Assembly: GCA_005281725.1 (NCBI GenBank) | Contig: SSBO01000001.1 | Coordinates: 8,150,115 to 8,214,114, forward strand | From: Wuchereria bancrofti | Taxonomy: Eukaryota > Nematoda > Chromadorea > Rhabditida > Onchocercidae | DNA: 64,000 bases | Reading direction: 5' to 3' | Shown here: in pieces, positions 27,537 through 38,176 of the stretch | Layout: each line of letters starts with the position of its first letter | Position numbering within the stretch: the stretch's first letter is position 1 | Made by a program: the position numbers and the translations under genes | The notes under the pieces: model-generated | What the model saw: only the letters and a program-made list of their open reading frames with translations | The model's database searches: none | What the model was told of the DNA's origin: nothing

Positions 27537-27811
27537 CTAACGTGGAACATTCGTACAAAGTTTCTTGTGAGACCTCAGATTATTCTTACAGTTGAAAATT
27601 TTGCCACAGTTTCCGCACTGAACATTAGGCCCGTGTGCTTCCTGATGTCTGTAGAATGATGATGCATGATTGAATGTTCGCCCACAACCGGGCACTTTGC
27701 ATTCATAAATAAAAGGTTTGGGGTGCGTTTTTCTGTGAGCTATGTATTCCTTACAACTCTTTGTTTTCATTGTACACCCGACATAGGGACACTCATAATA
27801 ATTTCCCACAT
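27537..27811 (-). CDS. Intact zinc-finger terminal exon (second unit), possibly alternative
   Basis: The exon starts after an intact TTTTTCAG acceptor (27812-27819) and ends at a stop at 27537, giving 91 residues in phase with exon 1 at 28685-28988. It encodes three fingers: YECPYVGC...HRKTH, YECKVPGC...HQEAH and QCGNCG...HKKLC; the last ends in Cys instead of His. No signal-peptide exon lies between it and the next zinc-finger exon upstream, so it is either an alternative last exon for the 28685-28988 exon, an exon skipping over the first unit, or an orphan duplicate. Splicing from exon 1 would give a 192-residue protein. Confidence 0.6.
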
Positions 27812-28290
27812 CTGAAAAACTGTCTTATAACATTTCTTTTTACAATTCTATCATAGCAGTTTGTAATTAATTAATGCAATTTGAAAACCGATCATAAAAA
27901 TGTCTGTGATAATATACTTCAAATAGCTTAGATCACAGTTCTTTACTTATTTTTCCATGTATTTAAACAAAAAATGTCATTGTAGATTTTCTGCTACGAT
28001 GAGGTCATCAGTTCTTAATTCTTTACTGTTTATATCCACAATTTCACATAAAAGCAAAAGTCTTCTTAAGAAAATAATTTTTAAATTTATCAGATTCTTA
28101 TTGCCTATCGTTTTTTATGTTGAACATAAACGAGAAGGATCTATCTCTTTGTTGAATAAGTAGTTGGATAAGTATCGAAGTGTTTAATGAATTTTTTACT
28201 GCTATACAGCGGATCTTTCTCAGCTCAGCTGTACATTCCACTTCAGGTAAACAGTCAGATAAGTGTTTAAAATTTTTTGAATTTGTGGAA

Positions 28291-28988
28291 CTAACGTGGA
28301 TCTTTCGTACATCGCTTCCTGTGAACGTTTAGTTTGTACTTGGAGTTGAAAATGTTGCCACAGTTTCCACACTTAGGTTTAGGTCCGTGTGTTTCCTGGT
28401 GACTGCAGAATGATGATGGATGATTGAATGTTAACCCACAACCGGGCACTTTGCATTCATAAATAAAAGGTTTGGGATGCGTTTTCCTGTGAGCTATGTA
28501 TTCCATGCGACTCTTTGTTTTCATAGTACATCCGACATGGGGGCACTCATAATTTTTCTCATCTGAAAAATTGTCACAACATTTGTTTTTGCTGTTAGAG
28601 CACTCCATTATATTACTTTGTAATTAATTAATTGGAAAGTGATTATAATTTCAAATCATATTAAGAGCAAAAATTTAATGTTACCTGTAATGGAAGGACT
28701 TTGCAGAACACATAACTCCGAGTTTTCCGCAGTAACGGAATCAGTTTCGATCCCGAATTCCTCAGTGCTTAAATCTTCATTTTCGAACAGCTGAGAGAAA
28801 CTCTCAGAGATATTAGTGTTTAGACCAAGAATTGGCTCTAAATCTATTTTGTCAAGAATATTGAAGCTGTCTGAGAAGTACAAGTTACTCGAGGGGATGT
28901 TACCAGGGTCGAGGTCTGGTAGAAAGACAGTTCCATTCTCAGCCGAAACGATACAAAACAGAAAGCTGAACCAAATGGTTTGTATCAT
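28291..28988 (-). CDS. Predicted secreted C2H2 zinc-finger protein (two exons)
   Basis: Exon 1 is 28988-28685 (donor ACAG|GTAACA) and exon 2 is 28562-28291 (acceptor TTTTTCAG, stop TAG), giving 191 residues. Residues 1-16 (MIQTIWFSFLFCIVSA) look like a signal peptide with likely cleavage after A16. Residues 17-101 are an acidic Ser/Asn/Glu-rich linker with no known fold. Residues 102-191 hold three fingers: C108/C113/H126/H130, C138/C143/H156/H160 and C166/C169/H182/C186. The first two have CX4C spacing with THPKPF-type linkers; the third is C2HC. An ATG at 28608, in frame with exon 2 and inside the intron, could give a form without the signal peptide. The family is not recognised. The job is unknown: secretion is inferred from the N-terminus only, while C2H2 fingers usually act in the nucleus. 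Confidence 0.7.
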
Positions 28989-29042
28989 CGATGTAATGAA
29001 TGAATTGAATTTTTAAAGTGGCAGAGCTATTCGAATAAAAGT

Positions 29043-29050
29043 TTTTTATA
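29043..29050 (-). promoter_or_regulatory. Candidate TATA box of the zinc-finger gene
   Basis: On the minus strand TATAAAAA starts 62 bases before the ATG at 28988. It is preserved in the opposite arm at 35174-35181. Confidence 0.4.
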
Positions 29051-30477
29051 TCAGACTGATGGAATTAAAGACCAAAGTTTCAAACAGTGTTTAATCTATA
29101 ATTTTAAATCCTTCCCATTTGCATTACTATGCATATTTTCCTTCTGCATCCTCATTTTGCTATTTCTATAGTTAGATGCGTTTTTCATCTTCAAAGAAAG
29201 ATTGACATAGCGTGTACTTAAGGAAACATAAAATTTAAGCTATGCTTTTGGTTTGGATACTTTCAGGAAGCTTCTATAATAGTATCAGTACGTGGGAGAT
29301 CAAAACCAGAAGGAATAAAATTCTAAAAGTCATAATTTGCATAGCTTTTGTCGAAATTTTTTCTTTTTGAATTTCTCAAGTTTAATTTAATTTTTAATTC
29401 CTTTACTTTTTATATCTTTGGTTTGATGCATTTAACAAAATTGGAGGTCACATATATAACTGCTCCAAATGTCATTGATGGAACTTCACTTATGGGCTTG
29501 CTGAATTGAAATTTTAACAATTCTTCCATTACAATATCCATCCATTGCTATTCTCGCTGTTTTGAGGAAGAATTTCAATTTGACTGAAACGCTGTTTGAA
29601 AGCAGCGGCAAATAACCAAAACGTCACAAGCGATTAATGTGACAAGGAAAGGGAAGTAAGTAGGGTTTCAATTCATTTTGTTTTTCATCAACTTCATAAT
29701 AATCAGTTGAAATAGTTTCAGTGTGAACAATTCTTAGCAATCTGTTTGTCACATTTTCTTATCTCAGTGTATTCCAAATAAAAAAGAACCTGGAATTGTA
29801 ATATTGTGCTTTAATATCGCAGTCATTTCGATTTGATGCTAATTTTGAACTTAAAACTAAACAATGGTAATATTTAGGATGGCAGAAATGAAGAAATATT
29901 AGCATAAATGACTAGTTGGCATTAAATGTCGGTAGCTGAATGAATTTTTAATCTGCACAGTATTGAATACTCCTATCTGTGTTCTTTGATCTCATATTGT
30001 ACTAAATGATTTGCATATTGTTGTAAAAACTTCTAGTTTTTAGTTTTCAGTGTTTGGTATATTGGTTCATTCCCGATTAATTCAATGTATTCTGACTATA
30101 TTAGTAATCAAATCAATGATATTTCGCAGATGTGACTTATTTCTTACTAAATAAACCGTTTTTCTAATATAAATAAACCGTTCTGCATTTTCCTATTCAT
30201 ATCAAAAATAAGATAATGTTATATCATTAATAGGCCTAATAATTGTCTCTTCCAATTTCTGCATATTATGGCATTTATGCAAACTATTATTTGTAAATTT
30301 GACAGACATTAATTATGCTAATATTTAGAAGAACAAATGCTTTGATGAAAAAAATTTGTATCGACAATAAACTAATTAATATTGAATGTTACACTAAATT
30401 TTTATAGGGGACCGTTTTTGCAATTTACAAATTGATAATAAAATTTGCTGCAGAAAAATTTTACAATCCTACTGAAA
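29051..30477. other. Upstream region of the left zinc-finger gene
   Basis: No coding sequence is seen. It lies between exon 1 and the annexin fragment and is the part shared by both arms, so it probably carries the promoter. Partial copies also occur in the third segment at 35616-36780. Confidence 0.45.
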
Positions 30478-30665
30478 AGAAATTGCGACAATTTCTGAAG
30501 CATGCATGAAAAGTTACAAAAAAAAATTGATTGAAGCATTAATAAAGGAACTCAATAAATTATTTTTTTTCTGTTCATTCACTAATAATTTTGCATTGCA
30601 ATAAAAAATTTTGTTTTCATTCTATTCTTATTCTAATGACCATGCAATTTTAAATGTATTTGATA
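30478..30665 (+). pseudogene. Annexin last-exon fragment (left arm)
   Basis: Bases near 30480-30545 match the last exon of the annexin gene at 25015-25085 (GCGACAATTTCTGAAGCAT, then ATGAAAAGTT and TTGATTGAAG). After a deletion the match resumes with the annexin 3' flank: CTGTTCATTCACTAATAATT at 30572 corresponds to about 25462. It is a duplicated fragment without the rest of the gene. Confidence 0.8.
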
Positions 30666-33514
30666 AAAACTGTAATAAGTTAAACAAAGTAAAGAAGGTT
30701 GGATTTTATGTTTTTTAAACTGATTATTCTGATCTTACCTTTAAAGTTTTATTGTTGATATAAAAAATAAATCATCTATGCTTGCCTCACCAATGAAAAT
30801 TTGTCAGTAAAGGAGGATTCGAAATACTTTCTTCACTCAAAACAACTGATAAATAGTTTAAAAAATTGCATGCTACTTAGACCTGTGCACTGAGAAAAAG
30901 GTTAATTGCATCAAAATTAATTGAAATTAAAAAATATAGCGGTTCAAACAATTTCGGAGTGCAAATTTTATCAAGTTGTTTTTTTTTTTTTTTTGCATTT
31001 CATTATCGCTCTCATACATTCCAAATTTTTTAATTTCACCAGCATGCTTTAAATAGAATTACGGATAAAGATAGCAAATAAAGTTTAACCGGAACAGTTC
31101 ATAGACTTGCATTTAACTTGAATGGTGATGAAATGTGAAGCAGCAAGTTTTGATGGACAGTATTTAAAATGCAAGTAACGTTTTGACAGTAAATTCATCG
31201 GTATTTGATTATTAATCAATCCGTTAGATTGTTCATCCAAATCTAACACTTAATTAATGATATTATTTACAGACCAAATAACTTAAATTTATCAACGCAA
31301 TTCTTATTTCAAATTATCACTGAATACTTCCACAAGCTATAAATTCTGATACCAGCTAGTCATTGTTTGATATTTATGATAAATACAACGCATTAACATT
31401 TGAAACTTTTATAGTGAAACAATTTATCAAATTGTATTAGCTTGAATTGCCAGAAGTGAAATTTTCTAGTCTTGAATGACGTACTTCTCATTACAACACT
31501 CGATGATAATTTTAAATATGTGGAAATTTTTTTGAAGAATTTAAACAAATCTGAATATTACATTCAGACTGAATGTTTATTAAAAAACTAAAATTCTGGT
31601 GTATCAAAAACAGAATTATAAACAAATATGGAAACTCTAAAATGTTTTTCACTTTATTCATCAGAAAATTGAATATAATGTTTAAATTTACTAATTATAA
31701 TAATTATTTTGGATATTTTTATTGTCACCATTACTGTTGCCATTATTATATTTGTATTAACTCTAAATCTCATCTAATTCTTTTTTAAATTATAAAAATA
31801 TTAAAAAACAACTACTCATTTTTAGTTTATTTCTAAAGAATGATCATAAAACATTTGAATAATAACAATATTTAAATTAAAATTTCATACGCAATAAAAG
31901 CGTATGAAAATGGGTAGTAACAAGAGTTGTAAGAAATCTAATAAATAAGATGATAGATTTTATCGAGCACATAGCATCGTCAGATTATTTTGAATTAAAC
32001 AAATATTCGAAAAAAAAATTATTTTGAATTAAATGCTCCGGAAAAAATAGACATTGATATTTGTAAGTGTCGATGCCTAATTTGATGACAGTTTTTTTCT
32101 TTAAATATTTTTTGTTCTAAACAGTAAAGTGGAAAGGAAACAACTTTATACATACTAAATATGTGGAAATTTTTTTTAAATTTTATACATACTAAATTTA
32201 ATTCAGTTAATTAACAATGAACAACTATGATAAATATTCTAGTGACACATTTTCCACATGTTTCCAGCTAAATTAAATTTACTCAATCTTCATTCTGTAT
32301 AATTTTTGCTGCAAATTGCTTAATTTCCATATTTTACATAAAAAATGTCCTTTAATGTTTTGAACACATTTGCCTAAATGTTGAACTTTGCACTTTTATA
32401 TATCACTTTTTATCAAGAACTTTTTGCTATTCCTGTGAAATATGGAATAGCATGGAGAATAAAAATAAAAAAAGATCAAAAAAATTCAAAAAGAAAAGAA
32501 TAGGAATGAGATTACAAATTGACCGCTCAGCTTTGACAAATTTAAGAAACAAATAGCACCGAACATAAAACGCAGTTTCTGATTTTTACGCATATTTTCG
32601 TATATTTTCTAAAGTATATCCGTAAATAATTTTAGATATTACCCTATTGCGCTAAAAACTGTAAACAATTTGTCGCAGTTCTCATTTTTGAAGAGGAAGA
32701 TATATTTTCCTGCATTACAGTATCTACTATATTTCATGTTTCTCTTTGATCTTAATCTAATTTTATCAGTTGATACTACTACGATTAACTGATTATCTGC
32801 ATAATATTACTAGCAGAAAAATCCAATACAATTTTGCGGATGTGATAATAGCTCAACAATAGATAATAGCGTTAATTATTTTTTATTTTCTAGTATTTTT
32901 ATAATTCAAAATGGAATCAGATGAAATCATAAAAAATTAATAATGAATGCAACAATAATAATAGTGTTGATGACAATAATACTAATGAAAGTAAAAGCCC
33001 ATATTGTCAAACATCCCATTGCTTATCTAGTTCTTTAATGGATTTCAATATACAGTAATTGACAGCCACTGATATCACTCATTATTGCTGATAAGCTATG
33101 ATAGTCATTATTTCAGCAACTTTTTTTAAATGGCTTAATATTTTGCACTGCACTTTTGCTTTTCCATTTAAGATAAAACGTTTTTTGGTGAGATTTAAGC
33201 ATTTTAGAAGTAGTAGTGGAGTAATAAACGAAGGACGATTACAGATTCAGCAATAAAATATACAAGGTATTAACTTTAATTTTTTAAAATAAGTAGTCAC
33301 TACATACCATAAGTTGTTTAGTTTTGAAGTGGAGGAATTGAATAGTATAAGCTTACCTATATAAGCTTACTCAAGTTTTATTTTTTACATTTTCGAATGT
33401 TTTCTGCCTTCCTTTTTCTCAATGTATTCAATTTAAATTTGGTCTAAATTAGATTGGATATATTGCTAGATAAATATTCCTTTATAGTTTAAATTTCAAA
33501 AAATTTCATTAACA
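30666..33514. other. Central spacer between the inverted arms
   Basis: About 2.8 kb of AT-rich sequence without an inverted partner. No gene, RNA or element is recognised. Open frames such as 31573-31788 are short and low-complexity. Confidence 0.5.
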
Positions 33515-33720
33515 CAGAATTGTGTTACAATTAATAAAAATCAGGACAAGAAAACTAAATGATAAAAAAACTAAAAATTAAATTTAAAGTCGAATTTTGA
33601 ATTTTTCTTTCAATAACTGTAATTTGGCGATCACGATATGAACCATTGCATTCTTTGTTAATGCTTCAATCAATTTTTTCTTATAACTTTTCATGCATGC
33701 TTCAGAAATTGTCGCAATTT
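33515..33720 (-). pseudogene. Annexin last-exon fragment (right arm)
   Basis: The reverse complement matches the last annexin exon through its stop and into the 3' flank (AAAATTCAAAATTCGA at about 33603-33588). It retains bases deleted in the left copy, including CATATCGTGAT. The annexin stop TGA is TTA here. It is closer to the functional annexin gene than the left fragment is. Confidence 0.78.
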
Positions 33721-35173
33721 CTTTTCAGTAGGATTGTAAAATTTTTCTGCAGCAAATTTTGTTATCAATTTGTAAATTGCAAAAACGGTCCCCTATAAAA
33801 ATTTAGTGTAACATTCAATATTAATTAGTTTATTGTCGATACAAATTTTTTTCATCAAAGCATTTGTTCTTCTAAATATTAGCATAATTAATGTCTGTCA
33901 AATTTACAAATAATAGTTTGTATAAATGCCATAATATGCAGAAATTGGAAGAGACAATTATTAGAGGCCTATTAATGATATAACATTATCTTATTTTTGA
34001 TATGAATAGGAAAATGCAGAACGGTTTATTTATATTAGAAAAACGGTTTATTTATATTAGAAAAACGGTTTATTTAGTAAGAAATAAGTCACATCTGCGA
34101 AATATCATTGATTTGATTACTAATATAGTCAGAATACATTGAATTAATCGGGAATGAACCAATATACCAAACACTGAAAACTAAAAACTAGAAGTTTTTA
34201 CAACAATATGCAAATCATTTAGTACAATATGAGATCAAAGAACACAGATAGGAGTATTCAATACTGTGCAGATTAAAAATTCATTCAGCTACCGACATTT
34301 AATGCCAACTAGTCATTTATGCTAATATTTCTTCATTTCTGCCATCCTAAATATTACCATTGTTTAGTTTTAAGTTCAAAATTAGCATCAAATCGAAATG
34401 ACTGCGATATTAAAGCACAATATTACAATTCCAGGTTCTTTTTTATTTGGAATACACTGAGATAAGAAAATGTGACAAACAGATTGCTAAGAATTGTTCA
34501 CACTGAAACTATTTCAACTGATTATTATGAAGTTGATGAAAAACAAAATGAATTGAAACCCTACTTACTTCCCTTTCCTTGTCACATTAATCGCTTGTGA
34601 CGTTTTGGTTATTTGCCGCTGCTTTCAAACAGCGTTTCAGTCAAATTGAAATTCTTCCTCAAAACAGCGAGAATAGCAATGGATGGATATTGTAATGGAA
34701 GAATTGTTAAAATTTCAATTCAGCAAGCCCATAAGTGAAGTTCCATCAATGACATTTGGAGCAGTTATATATGTGACCTCCAATTTTGTTAAATGCATCA
34801 AACCAAAGATATAAAAAGTAAAGGAATTAAAAATTAAATTAAACTTGAGAAATTCAAAAAGAAAAAATTTCGACAAAAGCTATGCAAATTATGACTTTTA
34901 GAATTTTATTCCTTCTGGTTTTGATCTCCCACGTACTGATACTATTATAGAAGCTTCCTGAAAGTATCCAAACCAAAAGCATAGCTTAAATTTTATGTTT
35001 CCTTAAGTACACGCTATGTCAATCTTTCTTTGAAGATGAAAAACGCATCTAACTATAGAAATAGCAAAATGAGGATGCAGAAGGAAAATATGCATAGTAA
35101 TGCAAATGGGAAGGATTTAAAATTATAGATTAAACACTGTTTGAAACTTTGGTCTTTAATTCCATCAGTCTGA

Positions 35174-35181
35174 TATAAAAA
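35174..35181 (+). promoter_or_regulatory. Candidate TATA box of the right zinc-finger copy
   Basis: TATAAAAA lies 62 bases before the ATG at 35236, mirroring the left arm. Confidence 0.35.
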
Positions 35182-35235
35182 ACTTTTATTCGAATAGCTC
35201 TGCCACTTTAAAAATTCAATTCATTCATTACATCG

Positions 35236-35539
35236 ATGATACAAACCATTTGGTTCAGCTTTCTGTTTTGTATCGTTTCGGCTGAGAATGGAACTGTCTT
35301 TCTACCAGACCTCGACCCTGGTAACATCCCCTCGAGTAACTTGTACTTCTCAGACAGCTTCAATATTCTTGACAAAATAGATTTAGAGCCAATTCTTGGT
35401 CTAAACACTAATATCTCTGAGAGTTTCTCTCAGCTGTTCGAAAATGAAGATTTAAGCACTGAGGAATTCGGGATCGAAACTGATTCCGTTACTGCGGAAA
35501 ACTCGGAGTTATGTGTTCTGCAAAGTCCTTCCATTACAG
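35236..35539 (+). CDS. Exon 1 of right-arm secreted zinc-finger gene (partial)
   Basis: Identical in translation to the left exon 1: signal peptide-like MIQTIWFSFLFCIVSA, acidic linker, and donor ACAG|GTAACA after residue 101. The zinc-finger exon that follows in the left copy is missing because the sequence enters an N gap 65 bases after the donor. It is in phase with the intact zinc-finger exons at 37335-37597 and 37905-38176 and could be spliced to them, giving 188 or 191 residues. Alternatively its own exon 2 may be lost in the gap. Confidence 0.65.
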
Positions 35540-35604
35540 GTAACATTAAATTTTTGCTCTTAATATGATTTGAAATTATAATCACTTTCCAATTAATTAA
35601 TTAC

Positions 35605-35615
35605 NNNNNNNNNNN
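35605..35615. other. Assembly gap (11 N)
   Basis: Eleven N characters join the outer end of the right inverted arm to a third copy of the same repeat. The true length is unknown. Confidence 0.99.
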
Positions 35616-36237
35616 CATTCAATATTAATTAGTTTATTGTCGATACAAATTTTTTTCATCAAAGCATTTGTTCTTCTAAATATTAGCATAATTAATGTCT
35701 GTCAAATTTACAAATAATAGTTTGCATAAATGCCATAATATGCAGAAATTGGAAGAGACAATTATTAGGCCTATTAATGATATAACATTATCTTATTTTT
35801 GATATGAATAGGAAAATGCAGAACGGTTTATTTATATTAGAAAAACGGTTTATTTAGTAAGAAATAAGTCACATCTGCGAAATATCATTGATTTGATTAC
35901 TAATATAGTCAGAATACATTGAATTAATCGGGAATGAACCAATATACCAAACACTGAAAACTAAAAACTAGAAGTTTTTACAACAATATGCAAATCATTT
36001 AGTACAATATGAGATCAAAGAACACAGATAGGAGTATTCAATACTGTGCAGATTAAAAATTCATTCAGCTACCGACATTTAATGCCAACTAGTCATTTAT
36101 GCTAATATTTCTTCATTTCTGCCATCCTAAATATTACCATTGTTTAGTTTTAAGTTCAAAATTAGCATCAAATCGAAATGACTGCGATATTAAAGCACAA
36201 TATTACAATTCCAGGTTCTTTTTTATTTGGAATACAT
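35616..36237. repeat. Third, direct copy of the inverted-repeat arm
   Basis: Nearly identical to about 33812-34456 in the same orientation. At three places where the arms differ (GCATAAATGCC, TTATTAGGCC and the 22-base unit count) it agrees with the left arm, not the right. Beyond 36238 similarity drops abruptly to that of an old paralogue. Confidence 0.88.
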
Positions 36238-36784
36238 TGACGATAAGAAAGTACAGTAAACAAATTGATAATAATTGCTCATACTGAGACTGTTTCAACC
36301 GTTACCTTCTTAATTTCAAGTAATTCTCATGAAATTAATGGAAAATAAAATGAATAGGAGTCTCACCAATACCTTTTCTCGTCGCACGCCTGTGACCACT
36401 GCTTTCAAACAGAATTTCAGCTTAAATTGAAATCCTCTTTCAAAACGATAAAAATAGTAATGAGTGCATATTGGAATGCAACAATTGTTGAGGCTGAAAT
36501 TTCAATTGAGCAAGTTAATAAGTGAAATTCGATGAGTGACATGTAATTTTTTTCAATTCGATCAGTAAGATATATAATTTTTCAGTTTTCTTCGGGATCA
36601 AAAGCGCATTTAACTGTACAAATAGCAAAGTTGGGGTTTAAGAGAAAGAATATGTACAATAATGCAAATCAGACAGATTAAAAACTGTTTGAACTTGTTG
36701 AATTGCAACCAATCTGAAATAAAAGCTCCCACTCGAATATTTCTATCACTTCAAAATTTCAGTATTTCACTCACCTTCATTTCA

Positions 36785-37176
36785 TCATTTGGTTCAGCTT
36801 TCTGCTTTGCATCGCTTCGGCTAACAATGCAACTACTTCTCCACTAAACCTCGACATCGATGATATTACATGGGATGACTATAGCAATGGGTACTTTTCA
36901 ACTAGTTTCAATATCTTTGTAACAGTAATTTGGAATCGATTCTTGGTTCAGGCACGCTTGTTCATGACAATAAACCAGCAAACGGTGATGGAGAACTGCC
37001 AAGAATACCTGGTGGGAATTTGCAGGCCGATATTTCATTTGATTCTTCCCACTTCTTCGATTTCACTCACTTGCGTAGAAATGAGAATAGAAGCAATGAA
37101 GATTCGAAAAATGAAACTGTTCTGATTACAACAGGAAATTCTCAGTCATCTGTTCTGAGAGATTCTTCCATCGTAG
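36785..37176 (+). pseudogene. Broken exon 1 of an older zinc-finger gene copy
   Basis: Homologous to exon 1 at 35236-35539: IIWFSFLLCIASANNAT aligns with the signal peptide and SFNIF with SFNIL. There is no ATG at the equivalent start (CTTCATTTCATCATTTGG). A one-base loss near 36916-36925 moves the frame, which continues as LESILGSG to a proper donor GTAG|GTAATA at 37176, in phase with the exon at 37335. Unless an upstream exon rescues it, this first exon is dead while the zinc-finger exons behind it are intact. Confidence 0.65.
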
Positions 37177-37334
37177 GTAATATTTTTGCTTCCAATATAA
37201 GTAAGATAATCATACAGCATCATGTAATTTAAGCTTATTTGAATGTGAAATTTACTTCGCAAATTGGTTAATTAATTAGCAAAGCTGTCAGAAATGTTAA
37301 TTGTAAATCAAAATATTATAACAGTACTTTTCAG

Positions 37335-37597
37335 ATTATGAGTGTCTCTATCCTGCGTGCAGTGTGAAAACGAAGTATTACGACGAATATATAACTCATA
37401 GGGCAACGCACCCTAAACCTTTTATTTACGAATGCAAAGAGCCCGGCTGTGGGCGAATATACCATTGTCCGTCATCATTTAGCACTCACAAGGAAAAACA
37501 TAAACCTGAAATTCGGTGCAAAAAGTGTGATGAATGCTTTTCCAATAGAGCTAAATTGAGACTTCACAAGAAGAATTGTAACACCGAACATCGTTAG
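37335..37597 (+). CDS. Intact zinc-finger terminal exon (right array, first)
   Basis: It starts after CTTTTCAG (37327-37334) and ends in TAG, giving 87 residues after the junction. Three fingers are present: YECLYPACSVKTK...HRATH, YECKEPGC...HKEKH and RCKKCDECFSNR...HKKNC. The last again ends in Cys. It is diverged from the left-array exons yet has no stop or frameshift, which suggests it was under constraint. It may be spliced from 35236-35539 or from a transcript outside the assembled sequence. Confidence 0.6.
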
Positions 37598-37904
37598 TTT
37601 TACAGATTTTGCAAAATCTTAAGTTTTTTGTCAGTCTGAAATAGAATGCACAGGAAAATATGCTAGAAAAAATTCGTCTCCTGGTATAGCAATACCAAAT
37701 TAAATAAATACTGCGTTGTCTTTCTAACCACAATATGGAGTTCCTCGCCATTTGTTTGCATATAATACACACAAGTAGTACGTATTGATCTTATCACAGC
37801 TGAAAATTTACATTTTGATATTGATAATTTTCAAATTTTAATTACCGCAAATCGTACAATAATGTGTTAATTGCAAAAATAAGTTTTAAGGGAGAATTTT
37901 CCAG

Positions 37905-38176
37905 ATGAGAAAAATCATGAGTGTCCCTATGTCGGGTGTACAATGAAAACAAAGAGTCGCACGGAATACATAGCTCACAGGAAAACACATCCCAAACCTT
38001 TTATTAATGAATGCAAAGTGCCCGGTTGTGGGCAAACATTCAATTATCAGTCAGTGTTCAGCAGACACCAGGAAAAACACAGGCCTAAATGTCAATGCAG
38101 AAATTGTGGCAATGTTTTTATCTATAAGAATAATTTGAAAGCTCACGAGAAGTGTTGCACCGCAACTTCTCATTAA
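37905..38176 (+). CDS. Intact zinc-finger terminal exon (right array, second)
   Basis: Acceptor TTTTCCAG at 37897-37904, stop TAA, 90 residues. The fingers are HECPYVGC...HRKTH, NECKVPGC...HQEKH and QCRNCG...HEKCC. It is closer to the left-array exons (CTMKTKSRTEYIAHRKTHP is shared almost exactly with 28562-28291) than to its neighbour at 37335. It has the same phase-1 acceptor as all the other copies. Confidence 0.6.

Larger units (their letters stand above)
26800..28620 (-). repeat. Tandem array of three zinc-finger exon units, about 750-770 bases each
   Basis: Each unit has a zinc-finger exon plus shared flank. For example the block with TTGAACATAAACGAGAAGGA and AACAGTCAGATAAGTG occurs at about 27370-27545 and again at 28112-28303, a period of 758. 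A block with CATAAAAATGT and ATATACTTCAAA occurs near 27130 and 27894. Copies are diverged, so the array is not recent. Confidence 0.75.
28620..30545. repeat. Left arm of large inverted repeat
   Basis: This segment is the near-exact reverse complement of 33655-35604. For the outer part, left and right coordinates sum to 64224; after indels totalling 24 bases in the right arm the sum is 64200. The 110-codon frame holding exon 1 is identical in both arms. Similarity fades through the annexin-derived fragment at the inner edge. Confidence 0.92.
33655..35604. repeat. Right arm of large inverted repeat
   Basis: Near-exact reverse complement of 28620-30545. It differs by one extra copy of a 22-base unit (ACGGTTTATTTATATTAG plus AAAA, near 34021-34070) and an extra AG near 33964. 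Its outer end coincides exactly with the start of the N gap. Confidence 0.92.

Noticed and set aside
28816..29016. Plus-strand frame opposite exon 1, with an identical copy at 35208-35408 on minus
   Set aside because: It is the antisense shadow of the signal-peptide exon; the sense frame has the start, donor and phase match.
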